Shown piece by piece: positions 34,690 through 42,764 of a DNA stretch of 64,000 bases. Numbering within the stretch: the stretch's first letter is position 1; each line of letters starts with the position of its first letter. This DNA comes from Myroides sp. JBRI-B21084 (GTDB taxonomy: Bacteria > Bacteroidota > Bacteroidia > Flavobacteriales > Flavobacteriaceae), in NCBI RefSeq assembly GCF_030545015.1, contig NZ_CP120653.1:682001-746000 (forward strand). The letters run 5' to 3'. A program made the position numbers and the translations under genes. The notes under the pieces are model-generated. The model was not told the DNA's origin, did not search any database, and worked only from the letters and a program-made list of their open reading frames with translations.

Positions 34690-34710
34690 TTTTAAACTAC
34701 TTTTTCTTTT
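34676..34710 (+). terminator. terminator overlapping the end of the micro-ORF
   Basis: AAAAGAAAAAGTAGTTT and its exact inverse AAACTACTTTTTCTTTT are separated by one base, so the effective stem is about 14 bp with a small AT loop. The stop codon TAG lies in the left arm. Confidence 0.75.
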
Positions 34711-34825
34711 ATTTCAAATTAAAAAGTTCTTTGAAAAACCTTTTAAATATACCATTTAAAAGTAACCGGGTACTACCTGTTTAAATGTTTAATCCATCTG
34801 TTTGCTTTATTGCAAATGGATAAAA
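34711..34825 (+). promoter_or_regulatory. structured leader upstream of rng
   Basis: Two potential stem-loops precede the rng start: CTTTTAAAT (34739-34747 region) with ATTTAAAAG, and ATCCAT-TTTGC with GCAAATGGAT ending just before the ATG. A GC-richer block (ACCGGGTACTACCTG) lies between them. RNase E/G genes in other bacteria are autoregulated through cleavage of their own leader, so a structured 5' region here is noteworthy. Confidence 0.35.
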
Positions 34826-36382
34826 ATGTACAACGTGAACAAAGAGTTAATTATTAGGTCTGGTTCCAATACAGTAGATTTTGCCTTATTAAAAGATGGA
34901 AAATTAATTGAACTTCACAGAGATAGAGAAGACGAAAAAGGTTTTTCGGTTGGTGATATTTTTATAGCCAAAATCCGTAAACCCGTACCTGGTCTAAACG
35001 CAGCATTTGTAAATGTAGGCTTTGATAAAGACGCCTTTTTACATTACCACGATTTAGGTCCAAACCTTCCTACTTTAATGAAATTCACCAAACTTGTAAC
35101 TACAGGTAAATTAAATGATTTCACTCTTAAAAAACTTCCTTTTGATGAAGAAATAGATAAAAATGGCGTGATAACCGATGTGTTAAGTGCCAATCAATCT
35201 GTTTTAGTTCAAATAGTTAAAGAACCTATATCAACCAAAGGTCCTAGAATAAGTTCAGAACTTTCTTTAGCAGGCCGCTATTTGGTGTTGGTTCCTTTTT
35301 CTGAAAGAGTTTCTATTTCGCAAAAAATAGAATCAAAACAAGAAAAAGATCGTCTTAAAAAAATGATGTTAACCATTAAACCAAAAGGATTTGGAGTTAT
35401 TGTACGTACAGTAGCCGAAGGTAAAAATGTTACCGAATTAGAAAAAGACTTGCAAAGCCTTATTGATAAATGGGTAATGCTTTGTAAACGCTTAACTACA
35501 GCTCATCATCCATCAAAAGTTTTTGGCGAAGTTAACAGAGCATCAAGTATATTACGCGATGTTTTTAACGATACCTTTACAGGAATTTATATTGATGACG
35601 AAGAGTTGTACTACCAAACTAAGGACTATTTGCAAGAAATAGCGCCTTCTAAAGTTTCTATTGTAAAACATTATAACAATAAAGAAGTGCCGTTGTTCGA
35701 AAAATATAATATTGAACGACAAATAAAAACTTCCTTTGGTAAAACCGTATCTATGAGTAAAGGAGCCTACCTTATTATAGAACATACCGAAGCCTTACAT
35801 GTTATTGATGTAAACAGTGGAAACCGCTCTAACAAAGCTCAATCTCAAGAGGATACGGCTCTTGAAGTGAATATGATCGCAGCATCAGAAATTGCACGTC
35901 AGTTAAGATTGCGCGATATGGGTGGGATTATTGTTGTTGATTTTATCGATATGAATAACCCAGATAATCGTAAAGTTTTATACGATTTCCTAAAAGAAGA
36001 AATGAGCGATGACAAAGCAAAACACAAAATCTTGCCCCCTAGTAAATTTGGACTAATTCAAATTACTAGACAACGCGTTAGACCCGAAGTTTCTATCAAA
36101 ACAAAAGAAGAAAACCCCGACATAAACGGCGAGGGCGAAATAGAGGCTCCTATTTTAGTTATTGATAAAATATCGGCTGACTTAGAACGAATTATAAAAG
36201 ATCACAAAAGTGTGGTTTTAAATGCGCATCCCTTTATTGCTGCGTATTTAACAAAAGGTTTTCCTTCTGTTAGAAATAAATGGCTGTTTGAACACAAACG
36301 CTGGATTAAAATTATACCGCGCGATGCGTATACTTATTTAGAATATCATTTTTTTGATAAACAAGGAAACCAAATAGAATAA
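34826..36382 (+). CDS. rng: ribonuclease E/G
   Basis: 518 residues from the ATG at 34826 (MYNVNKELIIRSGSNTVDFA). An S1 RNA-binding domain (~38-120, GDIFIAKIRKPVPGLNAAFV followed by NVGFDKDAFLH) is followed by the RNase E/G catalytic domain. The metal-binding aspartates are in HVIDVNSGNRS and GGIIVVDFIDM, and ITRQRVRPEV precedes the C-terminal zinc-link region. It lacks the long degradosome scaffold, so it is RNase G-sized. It cuts single-stranded rRNA precursors and mRNA. It is the last gene of a HU, micro-protein, rng group and is followed by a terminator. Confidence 0.93.
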   Translation: MYNVNKELIIRSGSNTVDFALLKDGKLIELHRDREDEKGFSVGDIFIAKIRKPVPGLNAAFVNVGFDKDAFLHYHDLGPNLPTLMKFTKLVTTGKLNDFTLKKLPFDEEIDKNGVITDVLSANQSVLVQIVKEPISTKGPRISSELSLAGRYLVLVPFSERVSISQKIESKQEKDRLKKMMLTIKPKGFGVIVRTVAEGKNVTELEKDLQSLIDKWVMLCKRLTTAHHPSKVFGEVNRASSILRDVFNDTFTGIYIDDEELYYQTKDYLQEIAPSKVSIVKHYNNKEVPLFEKYNIERQIKTSFGKTVSMSKGAYLIIEHTEALHVIDVNSGNRSNKAQSQEDTALEVNMIAASEIARQLRLRDMGGIIVVDFIDMNNPDNRKVLYDFLKEEMSDDKAKHKILPPSKFGLIQITRQRVRPEVSIKTKEENPDINGEGEIEAPILVIDKISADLERIIKDHKSVVLNAHPFIAAYLTKGFPSVRNKWLFEHKRWIKIIPRDAYTYLEYHFFDKQGNQIE

Positions 36383-36410
36383 AAGCCGAATGTATTTTCG
36401 GCTTTTTTTT
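36382..36410 (+). terminator. intrinsic terminator of rng
   Basis: AAAGCCGAA / TTCGGCTTT, a 9-bp stem with a 6-nt loop, followed by a long T run. Confidence 0.9.
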
Positions 36411-36440
36411 TGCACTAATTTGTGAATTTAAAATTAAATT

Positions 36441-36469
36441 TTGTTTTTATTTAAAAAATATTATATTTG
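36441..36469 (+). promoter_or_regulatory. predicted promoter of the first porin-like paralogue
   Basis: TTG at 36441-36443, an 18-bp spacer and TATATTTG at 36462-36469. The start codon is 28 bp downstream. Confidence 0.65.
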
Positions 36470-36497
36470 TTAAGAACAAAAATTTAAAACTTAATTT

Positions 36498-37148
36498 ATG
36501 AAAAAAATTACATTAAGCCTTTTAGGCTTACTTGCGTTTTCTACAAGCGCTATTGCACAAGAAGTTAAATTTGGACCTAAAGCAGGGGTTAACTTTGCAA
36601 ACTTAAATGGTGATGTTGAAAATACCAAAATGTTAATTGGTTTTCACATCGGGGGATTTGCAGAGATTAAATTTAACGACAAATTCGCAATTCAACCTGA
36701 GATTTTGTATTCTGCACAAGGTTCAAAAACGGAGTATTCTGAAACAATGATGGGTGTTACTTACTCTGCAGAAGCAGATGCAAAGCTAAACTATATCAAT
36801 GTGCCAATTATGGCAAAGTATTTCATAACTGATAATTTTGCTGTTGAAGCAGGTCCTTACGTTGGATTTTTAGCATCTGCTAATTCTAAAGGTTCGGTTA
36901 AAGCTGCAGGTATGACTGAAGAGTTTGATGAAGATATTAAAGATGAATTAAACTCTGTTGACTTTGGTTTAGGATTGGGAGCAAGTTTTAACATGGAAAG
37001 TGGTTTCTTTGTTGGCGCACGTTATAACCTAGGCTTATCTACAATTGAAAAAGATTATACTGAAAATGTTGGTGGTAATCAGATAACTGTTGAAGCTGCT
37101 GATATTAAAAACGGTGTAATTCAAGTTTCTGTAGGTTACAAGTTTTAA
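36498..37148 (+). CDS. PorT-like outer-membrane beta-barrel protein, paralogue 1
   Basis: 216 residues with a signal peptide ending in SAIAQE. The mature protein begins VKFGPKAGVNFANL, the usual opening of the OMP beta-barrel (PorT-like) family. It continues with IGFHIGGFAEIKF, FAIQPEILYSAQGSK, INVPIMAKYF and AVEAGPYVGFL, and ends in QVSVGYKF with a terminal Phe. Eight to ten amphipathic strands are expected. A paralogue follows at 37336. The ligand or role is unknown. Confidence 0.85.
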   Translation: MKKITLSLLGLLAFSTSAIAQEVKFGPKAGVNFANLNGDVENTKMLIGFHIGGFAEIKFNDKFAIQPEILYSAQGSKTEYSETMMGVTYSAEADAKLNYINVPIMAKYFITDNFAVEAGPYVGFLASANSKGSVKAAGMTEEFDEDIKDELNSVDFGLGLGASFNMESGFFVGARYNLGLSTIEKDYTENVGGNQITVEAADIKNGVIQVSVGYKF

Positions 37149-37171
37149 TTCTACAAAGTAAATAATATTTT

Positions 37172-37207
37172 AAAGCCCTATAAGCAATAGCTTTTAGGGT
37201 TTTTTTG
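37172..37207 (+). terminator. intrinsic terminator
   Basis: The stem AAAGCCCTATAAGC / GCTTTTAGGG-TTT, with one mismatch and one bulged G, is followed by a run of seven T. Confidence 0.75.
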
Positions 37208-37335
37208 TTGCCTATTATTAATTTTTGTAGAAAAAATGGACAAATTTCCCAAATCTTAAATAGCGTATATATGTTATTTTTAATAACTTCGGCTTTGGTT
37301 TAAAATTTGATTATAATAAATAAAAGCTATTGTAT

Positions 37336-37929
37336 ATGAAAAAGTTAATTAAAGTTTCTCTAGCGCTTTTTACAGCTTTGTCTGTAAATACTGCTGCCAA
37401 TGCACAAGATTTTAAATTTGGACCTAAATTTGGTTACAACAGTGCTAAATTAGAAGGTAAAAGTTGGGAGGATTTCCACGATAACAATTCGTTAAACGGT
37501 TATCATTTGGGTTTATTTGCAGAAGTGCGTTTTAATAAATTTGCGATACAACCCGAAGTTTATTATTCATCTGAAGGAGGTAAGTGGAATGTGAATTTTG
37601 AGAATACTACCATTGAGCATGATTTTAATTTAAAATATATAAACGTGCCTTTAATGTTTAAATATTATTTAACAAACGGTATTGCCATTGAAGCTGGTCC
37701 ACAAGCTGGATTTTTAACAGAATCAAAAATGAAATTTGCTGATTTATACCCTGAAAGTCCAAAATTTAATGAGTTTGATTTCTCGGTAAACGTAGGTTTA
37801 AGTATTAATTTACCTTTAGATTTTATGATTTCTGCCCGTTACAACGCAGGTTTAACAAATGTTATTGAACAACCTGATGTTGATTGGAAAAATCGCGTTA
37901 TGCAACTTTCATTAGGATATCGCTTTTAA
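37336..37929 (+). CDS. PorT-like outer-membrane beta-barrel protein, paralogue 2
   Basis: 197 residues from the ATG at 37336 (MKKLIKVSLALF). The signal peptide ends in NANAQD. The same strand order as the previous gene is visible: FKFGPKFGYNSAKL, GYHLGLFAEVRF, FAIQPEVYYSSEGGK, INVPLMFKYYL, AIEAGPQAGFL, ending MQLSLGYRF. The two genes are tandem duplicates with separate terminators. Confidence 0.85.
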   Translation: MKKLIKVSLALFTALSVNTAANAQDFKFGPKFGYNSAKLEGKSWEDFHDNNSLNGYHLGLFAEVRFNKFAIQPEVYYSSEGGKWNVNFENTTIEHDFNLKYINVPLMFKYYLTNGIAIEAGPQAGFLTESKMKFADLYPESPKFNEFDFSVNVGLSINLPLDFMISARYNAGLTNVIEQPDVDWKNRVMQLSLGYRF

Positions 37930-37930
37930 T

Positions 37931-37985
37931 AGATAAAGCTGTTTAGAACAATTATTTATTTTTCTAAACAGCTTTATCTTTTTTT
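37931..37985. terminator. bidirectional terminator with 17-bp perfect stem
   Basis: AGATAAAGCTGTTTAGA (37931-37947) and its exact inverse (37963-37979), flanked by T on one side. The right arm contains the tadA stop codon, so the reverse gene ends inside its own terminator. Confidence 0.85.
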
Positions 37986-38408
37986 TCTAAAAAAGTCTTG
38001 CATTAAAGCACTACATTCGTTTTCTAAAACACCATAAATTACTTCGGTTTTTGGGTGTAATTTGCCGCCCATAATCGTAAAACCACGTTTGTTATCTTGT
38101 GCGCCAATTACAATTTTAGAAATCTGACTCCAATAAAGCGCTCCAGCACACATTTGGCAAGGTTCAACTGTTAAATACATGGTGCAGTTTTTTAAATATT
38201 TACCACCAATGGTATTAGCTGCTGCTGTAATGGCTTGCATTTCAGCATGTGCAGTGACATCGTTTAAACTTTCGGTAAGGTTATGTGTTTTAGCAATAAT
38301 TCTGTCGTTTGCAACAATAACAGCTCCAATAGGAATTTCATCTTTACTAAAAGCTTCTTTTGCTTCGTTTAAAGCAATTTGCATGTAATATTCATGGCTT
38401 AATATCAT
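37974..38408 (-). CDS. tadA: tRNA-specific adenosine deaminase
   Basis: 144 residues. The zinc site of the cytidine-deaminase fold is complete: His54-Ala-Glu56 (VTAHAEMQAI) and the Cys84/Cys87 pair (VEPCQMCAGAL). NLTESLNDVTAHAEM fits TadA, which converts A34 to inosine in tRNA-Arg(ACG), rather than guanine deaminase. It is divergent from dxs. Confidence 0.9.
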   Translation of the reverse strand: MILSHEYYMQIALNEAKEAFSKDEIPIGAVIVANDRIIAKTHNLTESLNDVTAHAEMQAITAAANTIGGKYLKNCTMYLTVEPCQMCAGALYWSQISKIVIGAQDNKRGFTIMGGKLHPKTEVIYGVLENECSALMQDFFRKKR

Positions 38409-38449
38409 TTCTAAATGGTAATTAATTCATCAAAAATAAGATATTATTG

Positions 38450-38457
38450 TAAATTTG
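38450..38457 (+). promoter_or_regulatory. predicted -7 box of dxs
   Basis: TAAATTTG, matching TAnnTTTG, lies 19 bp upstream of the dxs ATG. Confidence 0.5.
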
Positions 38458-38476
38458 CTTCATAATCTAACTACTA

Positions 38477-40249
38477 ATGAACGCTATCTTACCAACAATT
38501 GCATTTCCGGCCGATTTAAAATCTAAAAATTTAGATCAGCTTACGCAATTAGCTACCGAAATAAGAAGATTTATTATTGATGTTGTTTCGGTAAACGGTG
38601 GGCATTTAGGCGCTAGTTTAGGTGTTGTAGAGTTAACAATAGCATTGCATTATGTATTTGATACCCCTATTGATAAATTAGTTTGGGATGTTGGGCACCA
38701 AGCTTATGTTCACAAAATTTTAACCGGCCGTAAAGATGCATTTGTTACCAATAGGCAACAAAACGGTATCAGTGGTTTTCCTAAAATTTCTGAAAGTGAA
38801 TTTGATGCATTTGGAGTTGGGCACTCCTCTACATCAATTTCAGCAGCATTAGGTATGGCTATAGCTAGCAAATTAAAAGGCGAAACCCAAACACAACATG
38901 TAGCTATAATTGGCGATGCGTCTATAGCTTCGGGTATGGCTTTTGAAGCTATGAACCATGCAGGAGTTGCTAATGCAAATTTAATTGTAATTTTAAACGA
39001 TAATGCTATTGGTATTGATCCTAGTGTAGGTGCGTTAAAAAGTTATTTAATGCAAGTTAAGCAAGGAAAAAAAACCAATACGAATAATATAATAAAGGCT
39101 TTAAATTTTAAATATGCGGGTCCAATTGATGGGCACGATTTAAAAGTATTAATAGCTCAACTTCAAAAATTAAAAGCTAAAAACGGTCCGCAATTTTTGC
39201 ATATTGTTACTACAAAAGGCAAAGGTTTAAAACAAGCCGAAGAAAACCAAGTGTTGTATCATGCACCAGGAAAGTTTGATAAAATTACAGGTGATATTTT
39301 AATAAAAAATACTCCGAAATTTACAAAATATCAAGATGTATTTGGACTAACAATGTTAGAATTAGCTAAACAAAACCCAAATATTTTTGCAATTACACCC
39401 GCAATGCCTACGGGTAGTTCATTAAAATACATGATGGATGTTTATCCAGAACGTGCAATAGACGTGGGTATTGCAGAACAACATGCCGTAACTTTGGCCG
39501 CAGGTATTGCATTAAACGGTTTTACGGTTTTTTGCGCTATTTATTCTACCTTTTTACAACGTGCTTATGATCAATTAATTCATGATGTAGCTTTGCAAAA
39601 CATTCCGGTTGTTTTTTGTATTGATAGAGCCGGTTTAGTAGGCGAAGACGGCGCTACACATCAGGGAGTTTTTGATATTGCTTATTTGCAAGCTATTCCA
39701 AATATTAAAATTTTGGCTCCAAAAAATGCAATTGAATTACGACAAGTTTTATTTAATCTTCAAAACAATCATTCGCAACCTGTTGCAGTTAGGTATCCAC
39801 GTGGTTATTCTAATATTGAAAATTGGCAAGTACCTTTTGAATTAGTTGATTTTTCTAAAATTCAATCCATAAAAAAGGGAAATAAAATAGCTGTTTTTTC
39901 TACAGGAACCATTTTAGAAACTGTTTTGCAAGCGTTGTTGTTTGATAATGAAGTAGTTTCCGTTTACCATTTTTTACAGATAAAACCATTGAATGAATCT
40001 GCTATTTTAAAGCTATTATCAACCTATAAAACTATAATTACTGTTGAAGAGGGTGTAGTAAATGGCGGGTTTGGAAGCTTAATAAACCATATTGTTTTAA
40101 ATAATAATTGTAAAGTTAAAGTAATAAATTGGGGGGTTCCCGATACTTTTATTGAACATGCAACTGTTGAACAACAATACCAGCAATGTGGTTTAGATTT
40201 CTTATCAATGCAAAAAGAATTTAAAAAATTAGTGAATGAATCTTTATAA
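38477..40249 (+). CDS. dxs: 1-deoxy-D-xylulose-5-phosphate synthase
   Basis: 590 residues. Thiamine diphosphate motifs are WDVGHQAYVHKILTGR, the GDASIASGMAFEAMNHAG cofactor/metal segment and the transketolase Pyr-domain AEQHAVTLAAGIALNG; GLVGEDGATHQGVFD follows. It makes DXP from pyruvate and glyceraldehyde-3-phosphate, the first step of the MEP isoprenoid pathway. At 590 residues it is slightly shorter than the E. coli enzyme (620). It overlaps the next gene by 14 bp. Confidence 0.95.
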   Translation: MNAILPTIAFPADLKSKNLDQLTQLATEIRRFIIDVVSVNGGHLGASLGVVELTIALHYVFDTPIDKLVWDVGHQAYVHKILTGRKDAFVTNRQQNGISGFPKISESEFDAFGVGHSSTSISAALGMAIASKLKGETQTQHVAIIGDASIASGMAFEAMNHAGVANANLIVILNDNAIGIDPSVGALKSYLMQVKQGKKTNTNNIIKALNFKYAGPIDGHDLKVLIAQLQKLKAKNGPQFLHIVTTKGKGLKQAEENQVLYHAPGKFDKITGDILIKNTPKFTKYQDVFGLTMLELAKQNPNIFAITPAMPTGSSLKYMMDVYPERAIDVGIAEQHAVTLAAGIALNGFTVFCAIYSTFLQRAYDQLIHDVALQNIPVVFCIDRAGLVGEDGATHQGVFDIAYLQAIPNIKILAPKNAIELRQVLFNLQNNHSQPVAVRYPRGYSNIENWQVPFELVDFSKIQSIKKGNKIAVFSTGTILETVLQALLFDNEVVSVYHFLQIKPLNESAILKLLSTYKTIITVEEGVVNGGFGSLINHIVLNNNCKVKVINWGVPDTFIEHATVEQQYQQCGLDFLSMQKEFKKLVNESL

Positions 40250-41486
40250 AATAATTGTTTTTTTTGTTTTTATTCCATTTTTAGGTTTTGCACAGCCTAA
40301 AGATACTTTACAATTTAAAAATGCAAAAAACAATATTCCGTTGTTTTATCGCACACAATTTTCGGTTTTTGATACCATTGTAAAGAAAAACGATACGCTT
40401 TACATGAAACCAGTAACGGTAGAACCCAAAATGGTTTTACAAGATTCGGTTTTAACAAACATAAAATCAAGCGAAGTTCAGCAAGTAGTGTTATCTACTT
40501 TTGAAGTTACAAAACGTAATAAATATAAAAATTTAACCTATTTTTTGGTTCCAAAACCAACCGGATTGGTTTACGACCGTTCGCCACGTGCAAATTCTGT
40601 ACTTTTATACGATAAACTTTCACCCATACGTTCGGAAATGAGTTTTTGGCAAAAAACAAATTCATTAGGATTAGATATTAACCAAGGTACTTTTTCTAAC
40701 TGGAATGCCGGTGGTTTTAGTTCGGTTTCGGGTATTATTAAAGGCGATTTTACGCGTAAATATGAAAAAGGTCGTACCGTTTGGATTAATGAATTAAAAG
40801 TGCGTTATGGCTTAAATAAACAAGAAAACCTAGAATTACGTAAAACCGATGATGTTTTTAATATAAATTCATCATTTGGATACAAATCTTCGGTAAAATC
40901 TAATTGGTATTATTCAGCAAAAGTTACCATAAATACGCAAATTGCAAAGGGTTACGCGTATCCAAATGTTGAAAAACCTATTTCACGAACATTTGCCCCT
41001 GCTTATGTTTTTGTAGGGATAGGATCTGAATATTTTAAAAATAATTTTAAAGCATATATTTCGCCATTAACTTTAAAATCTACTTTAGTTTTAGATAATG
41101 ATTTAGCAAATAGTGGTGCTTTTGGTGTTGAAAGTGCAGTTTTTGATGACAATGGAAATTTATTGCATGCCGGTAAAAAATCTAGAAACGAATTGGGTTT
41201 TTTGTTTACTACAGAATGGAATAAAAACATTATGAAAAATGTTAATTTAAAAAATAATGTAACTCTTTATACCGATTATTTGAATAAATTTGGTAATGTT
41301 GATATTGATTGGCAATTACAGTTTGAAATGAAAATTAACAGTTTGTTAAAAGCTACTTTGGGCGGACACTTAATTTATGACGACGATATTAAAAATAAAC
41401 GCACTGTAAATAATGAACAAATTACCGAAGGACCACGCGTTCAGTTTAAACAATTGCTAAGTATTGGTTTGATTTATAATTTTTAA
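40236..41486 (+). CDS. DUF3078 outer-membrane protein
   Basis: 416 residues with a signal peptide ending in GFAQP. The DUF3078 core is visible: LGLDINQGTFSNWNAGGFSS, then IIKGDFTRKY, WINELKVRYGLNKQ and SSFGYKSSVKSNWYYSAKVT, typical of a many-stranded barrel that ends in IGLIYNF. The ATG overlaps the dxs stop region, so the two are translationally linked, but a metabolic connection is not obvious. The dxs-DUF3078 pairing is, from memory, common in Flavobacteriaceae. Confidence 0.8.
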   Translation: MNLYKIIVFFVFIPFLGFAQPKDTLQFKNAKNNIPLFYRTQFSVFDTIVKKNDTLYMKPVTVEPKMVLQDSVLTNIKSSEVQQVVLSTFEVTKRNKYKNLTYFLVPKPTGLVYDRSPRANSVLLYDKLSPIRSEMSFWQKTNSLGLDINQGTFSNWNAGGFSSVSGIIKGDFTRKYEKGRTVWINELKVRYGLNKQENLELRKTDDVFNINSSFGYKSSVKSNWYYSAKVTINTQIAKGYAYPNVEKPISRTFAPAYVFVGIGSEYFKNNFKAYISPLTLKSTLVLDNDLANSGAFGVESAVFDDNGNLLHAGKKSRNELGFLFTTEWNKNIMKNVNLKNNVTLYTDYLNKFGNVDIDWQLQFEMKINSLLKATLGGHLIYDDDIKNKRTVNNEQITEGPRVQFKQLLSIGLIYNF

Positions 41487-41487
41487 T

Positions 41488-42171
41488 ATGAAGATATTTT
41501 TTAACATACTTGCAATTTTGTTCTTTACAAACATATTTGCTCAAGCTACTGATAGTTTGCCTATTTTAGAACGAACCATAAAAGTGACCGATCCATATTA
41601 CCGCGAAGATCAATTTTATGTTGGAATAACACATTCACTTTTAATCAATAAACCAGAAAACGTGCTACAACGAAGTATTTCCATTGGAACTAATTTTGGT
41701 TTTCTGCGCGATTTTCCTTTAAATAAACAGCGCACTGTTGCAATAGCGCCAGGCTTAGGATTTGCTTTTTATAATTTACGACACAATTTAGCATTTACAA
41801 ATAATGCGTTTCAAATTGATAATAATCCTGAAAAAAATGTTGAAAAGCTTACTTATTTTGAAATACCGATTGAATTTCGTTGGCGAACATCTAAGGTACA
41901 TTCGCATAAGTTTTGGCGTATTTACAGTGGTATTAAATACAGCTATTTGTTAAATTCAAATTCAAAATACAAAGGCGACTTAGGAAGTTTTAGTGTTAAT
42001 AATTCTAATTATTTTACAAAATCAAATATAGGTGTTTACGTATCAGCAGGTTTTAATACTTGGAATTTTTATGCATATTATGGTTTTAAACCTTTATATA
42101 GTAAAAATGCAATTGATCACAAAAGTTATTTTAATATGATAAATCTTGGTTTGATGTTTTACATACTATAA
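41488..42171 (+). CDS. outer-membrane beta-barrel protein
   Basis: 227 residues, 1 bp after the DUF3078 stop. It has a signal peptide ending NIFAQA, then barrel-like alternation with DQFYVGITHSLLINKP, IPIEFRWRTSK, FWRIYSGIKYSYLLN, IGVYVSAGFNTWNFYAYYGF and a hydrophobic end. It is probably a small porin-like protein; the family cannot be fixed. It shares the operon with dxs and the DUF3078 gene, and its 3' end overlaps the convergent membrane protein gene by 13 bp. Confidence 0.65.
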   Translation: MKIFFNILAILFFTNIFAQATDSLPILERTIKVTDPYYREDQFYVGITHSLLINKPENVLQRSISIGTNFGFLRDFPLNKQRTVAIAPGLGFAFYNLRHNLAFTNNAFQIDNNPEKNVEKLTYFEIPIEFRWRTSKVHSHKFWRIYSGIKYSYLLNSNSKYKGDLGSFSVNNSNYFTKSNIGVYVSAGFNTWNFYAYYGFKPLYSKNAIDHKSYFNMINLGLMFYIL

Positions 42172-42764
42172 AACAAAATAAAACTAGGGGTAAAGCCAAT
42201 TAAAGCGCCAACAATAATTTCTACGCTAGTATGTGCGTTTAAATACAAACGTGCCGATGCTACCATGCCAATCAATACTAATAATGCAGGTAATACAAAA
42301 AACGGATTAAGGTAATAAGTTGTAGCCTGATTTATAAATAAGGGGATAGCACAGCATAAACTGGCTATATGTACACTGCATTTACGTTTTAAAAGTGCGC
42401 TAAGTAATAAAATGAAATAGGAAATGCAGTAGGCTACAAAAAACAATTTTAAGGCACTATTTGCTATTTCGGCCCAAATTTTAAATATTAATATATTTAA
42501 AATAACAATATTTATAAAAATAGGTACGTTGCGTTCGCGAACATCAGACACCATAACAGATGATTTTAGCAAACCTAACGATTTTAAAAAAAAGTAAATG
42601 CAAACAGGTAGTAAAAAGGTCATTAAAAAAGCTTGACCAGTAGCTACAAGGCGTTCTGTTTTTGAAAAAAAATCAACATTTAAAAAGTAAAAACATCCTG
42701 TTATCATAGTTGGTATAAAAACAGGATGAAAAATAAAAGATATTATTTTTGCCGTTATTTTCAT
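42159..42764 (-). CDS. PAP2-like integral membrane protein
   Basis: 201 residues with about six transmembrane helices. The C-terminal ASARLYLNAHTSVEIIVGALIG resembles the third motif of PAP2/lipid phosphatases (S-R-x5-H-x3-D). Here the usual Ser and Asp are Ala and Glu, and the K-x6-RP motif is not obvious, so catalytic activity is doubtful. It abuts rpoN (shared base at 42764), suggesting translation from the same mRNA. Confidence 0.6.
   Translation of the reverse strand: MKITAKIISFIFHPVFIPTMITGCFYFLNVDFFSKTERLVATGQAFLMTFLLPVCIYFFLKSLGLLKSSVMVSDVRERNVPIFINIVILNILIFKIWAEIANSALKLFFVAYCISYFILLLSALLKRKCSVHIASLCCAIPLFINQATTYYLNPFFVLPALLVLIGMVASARLYLNAHTSVEIIVGALIGFTPSFILFYSM

Noticed and set aside
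42159..42764. Active PAP2 lipid phosphatase
   Set aside because: Only the third motif is recognisable and two of its key residues differ, so it is described only as PAP2-like.
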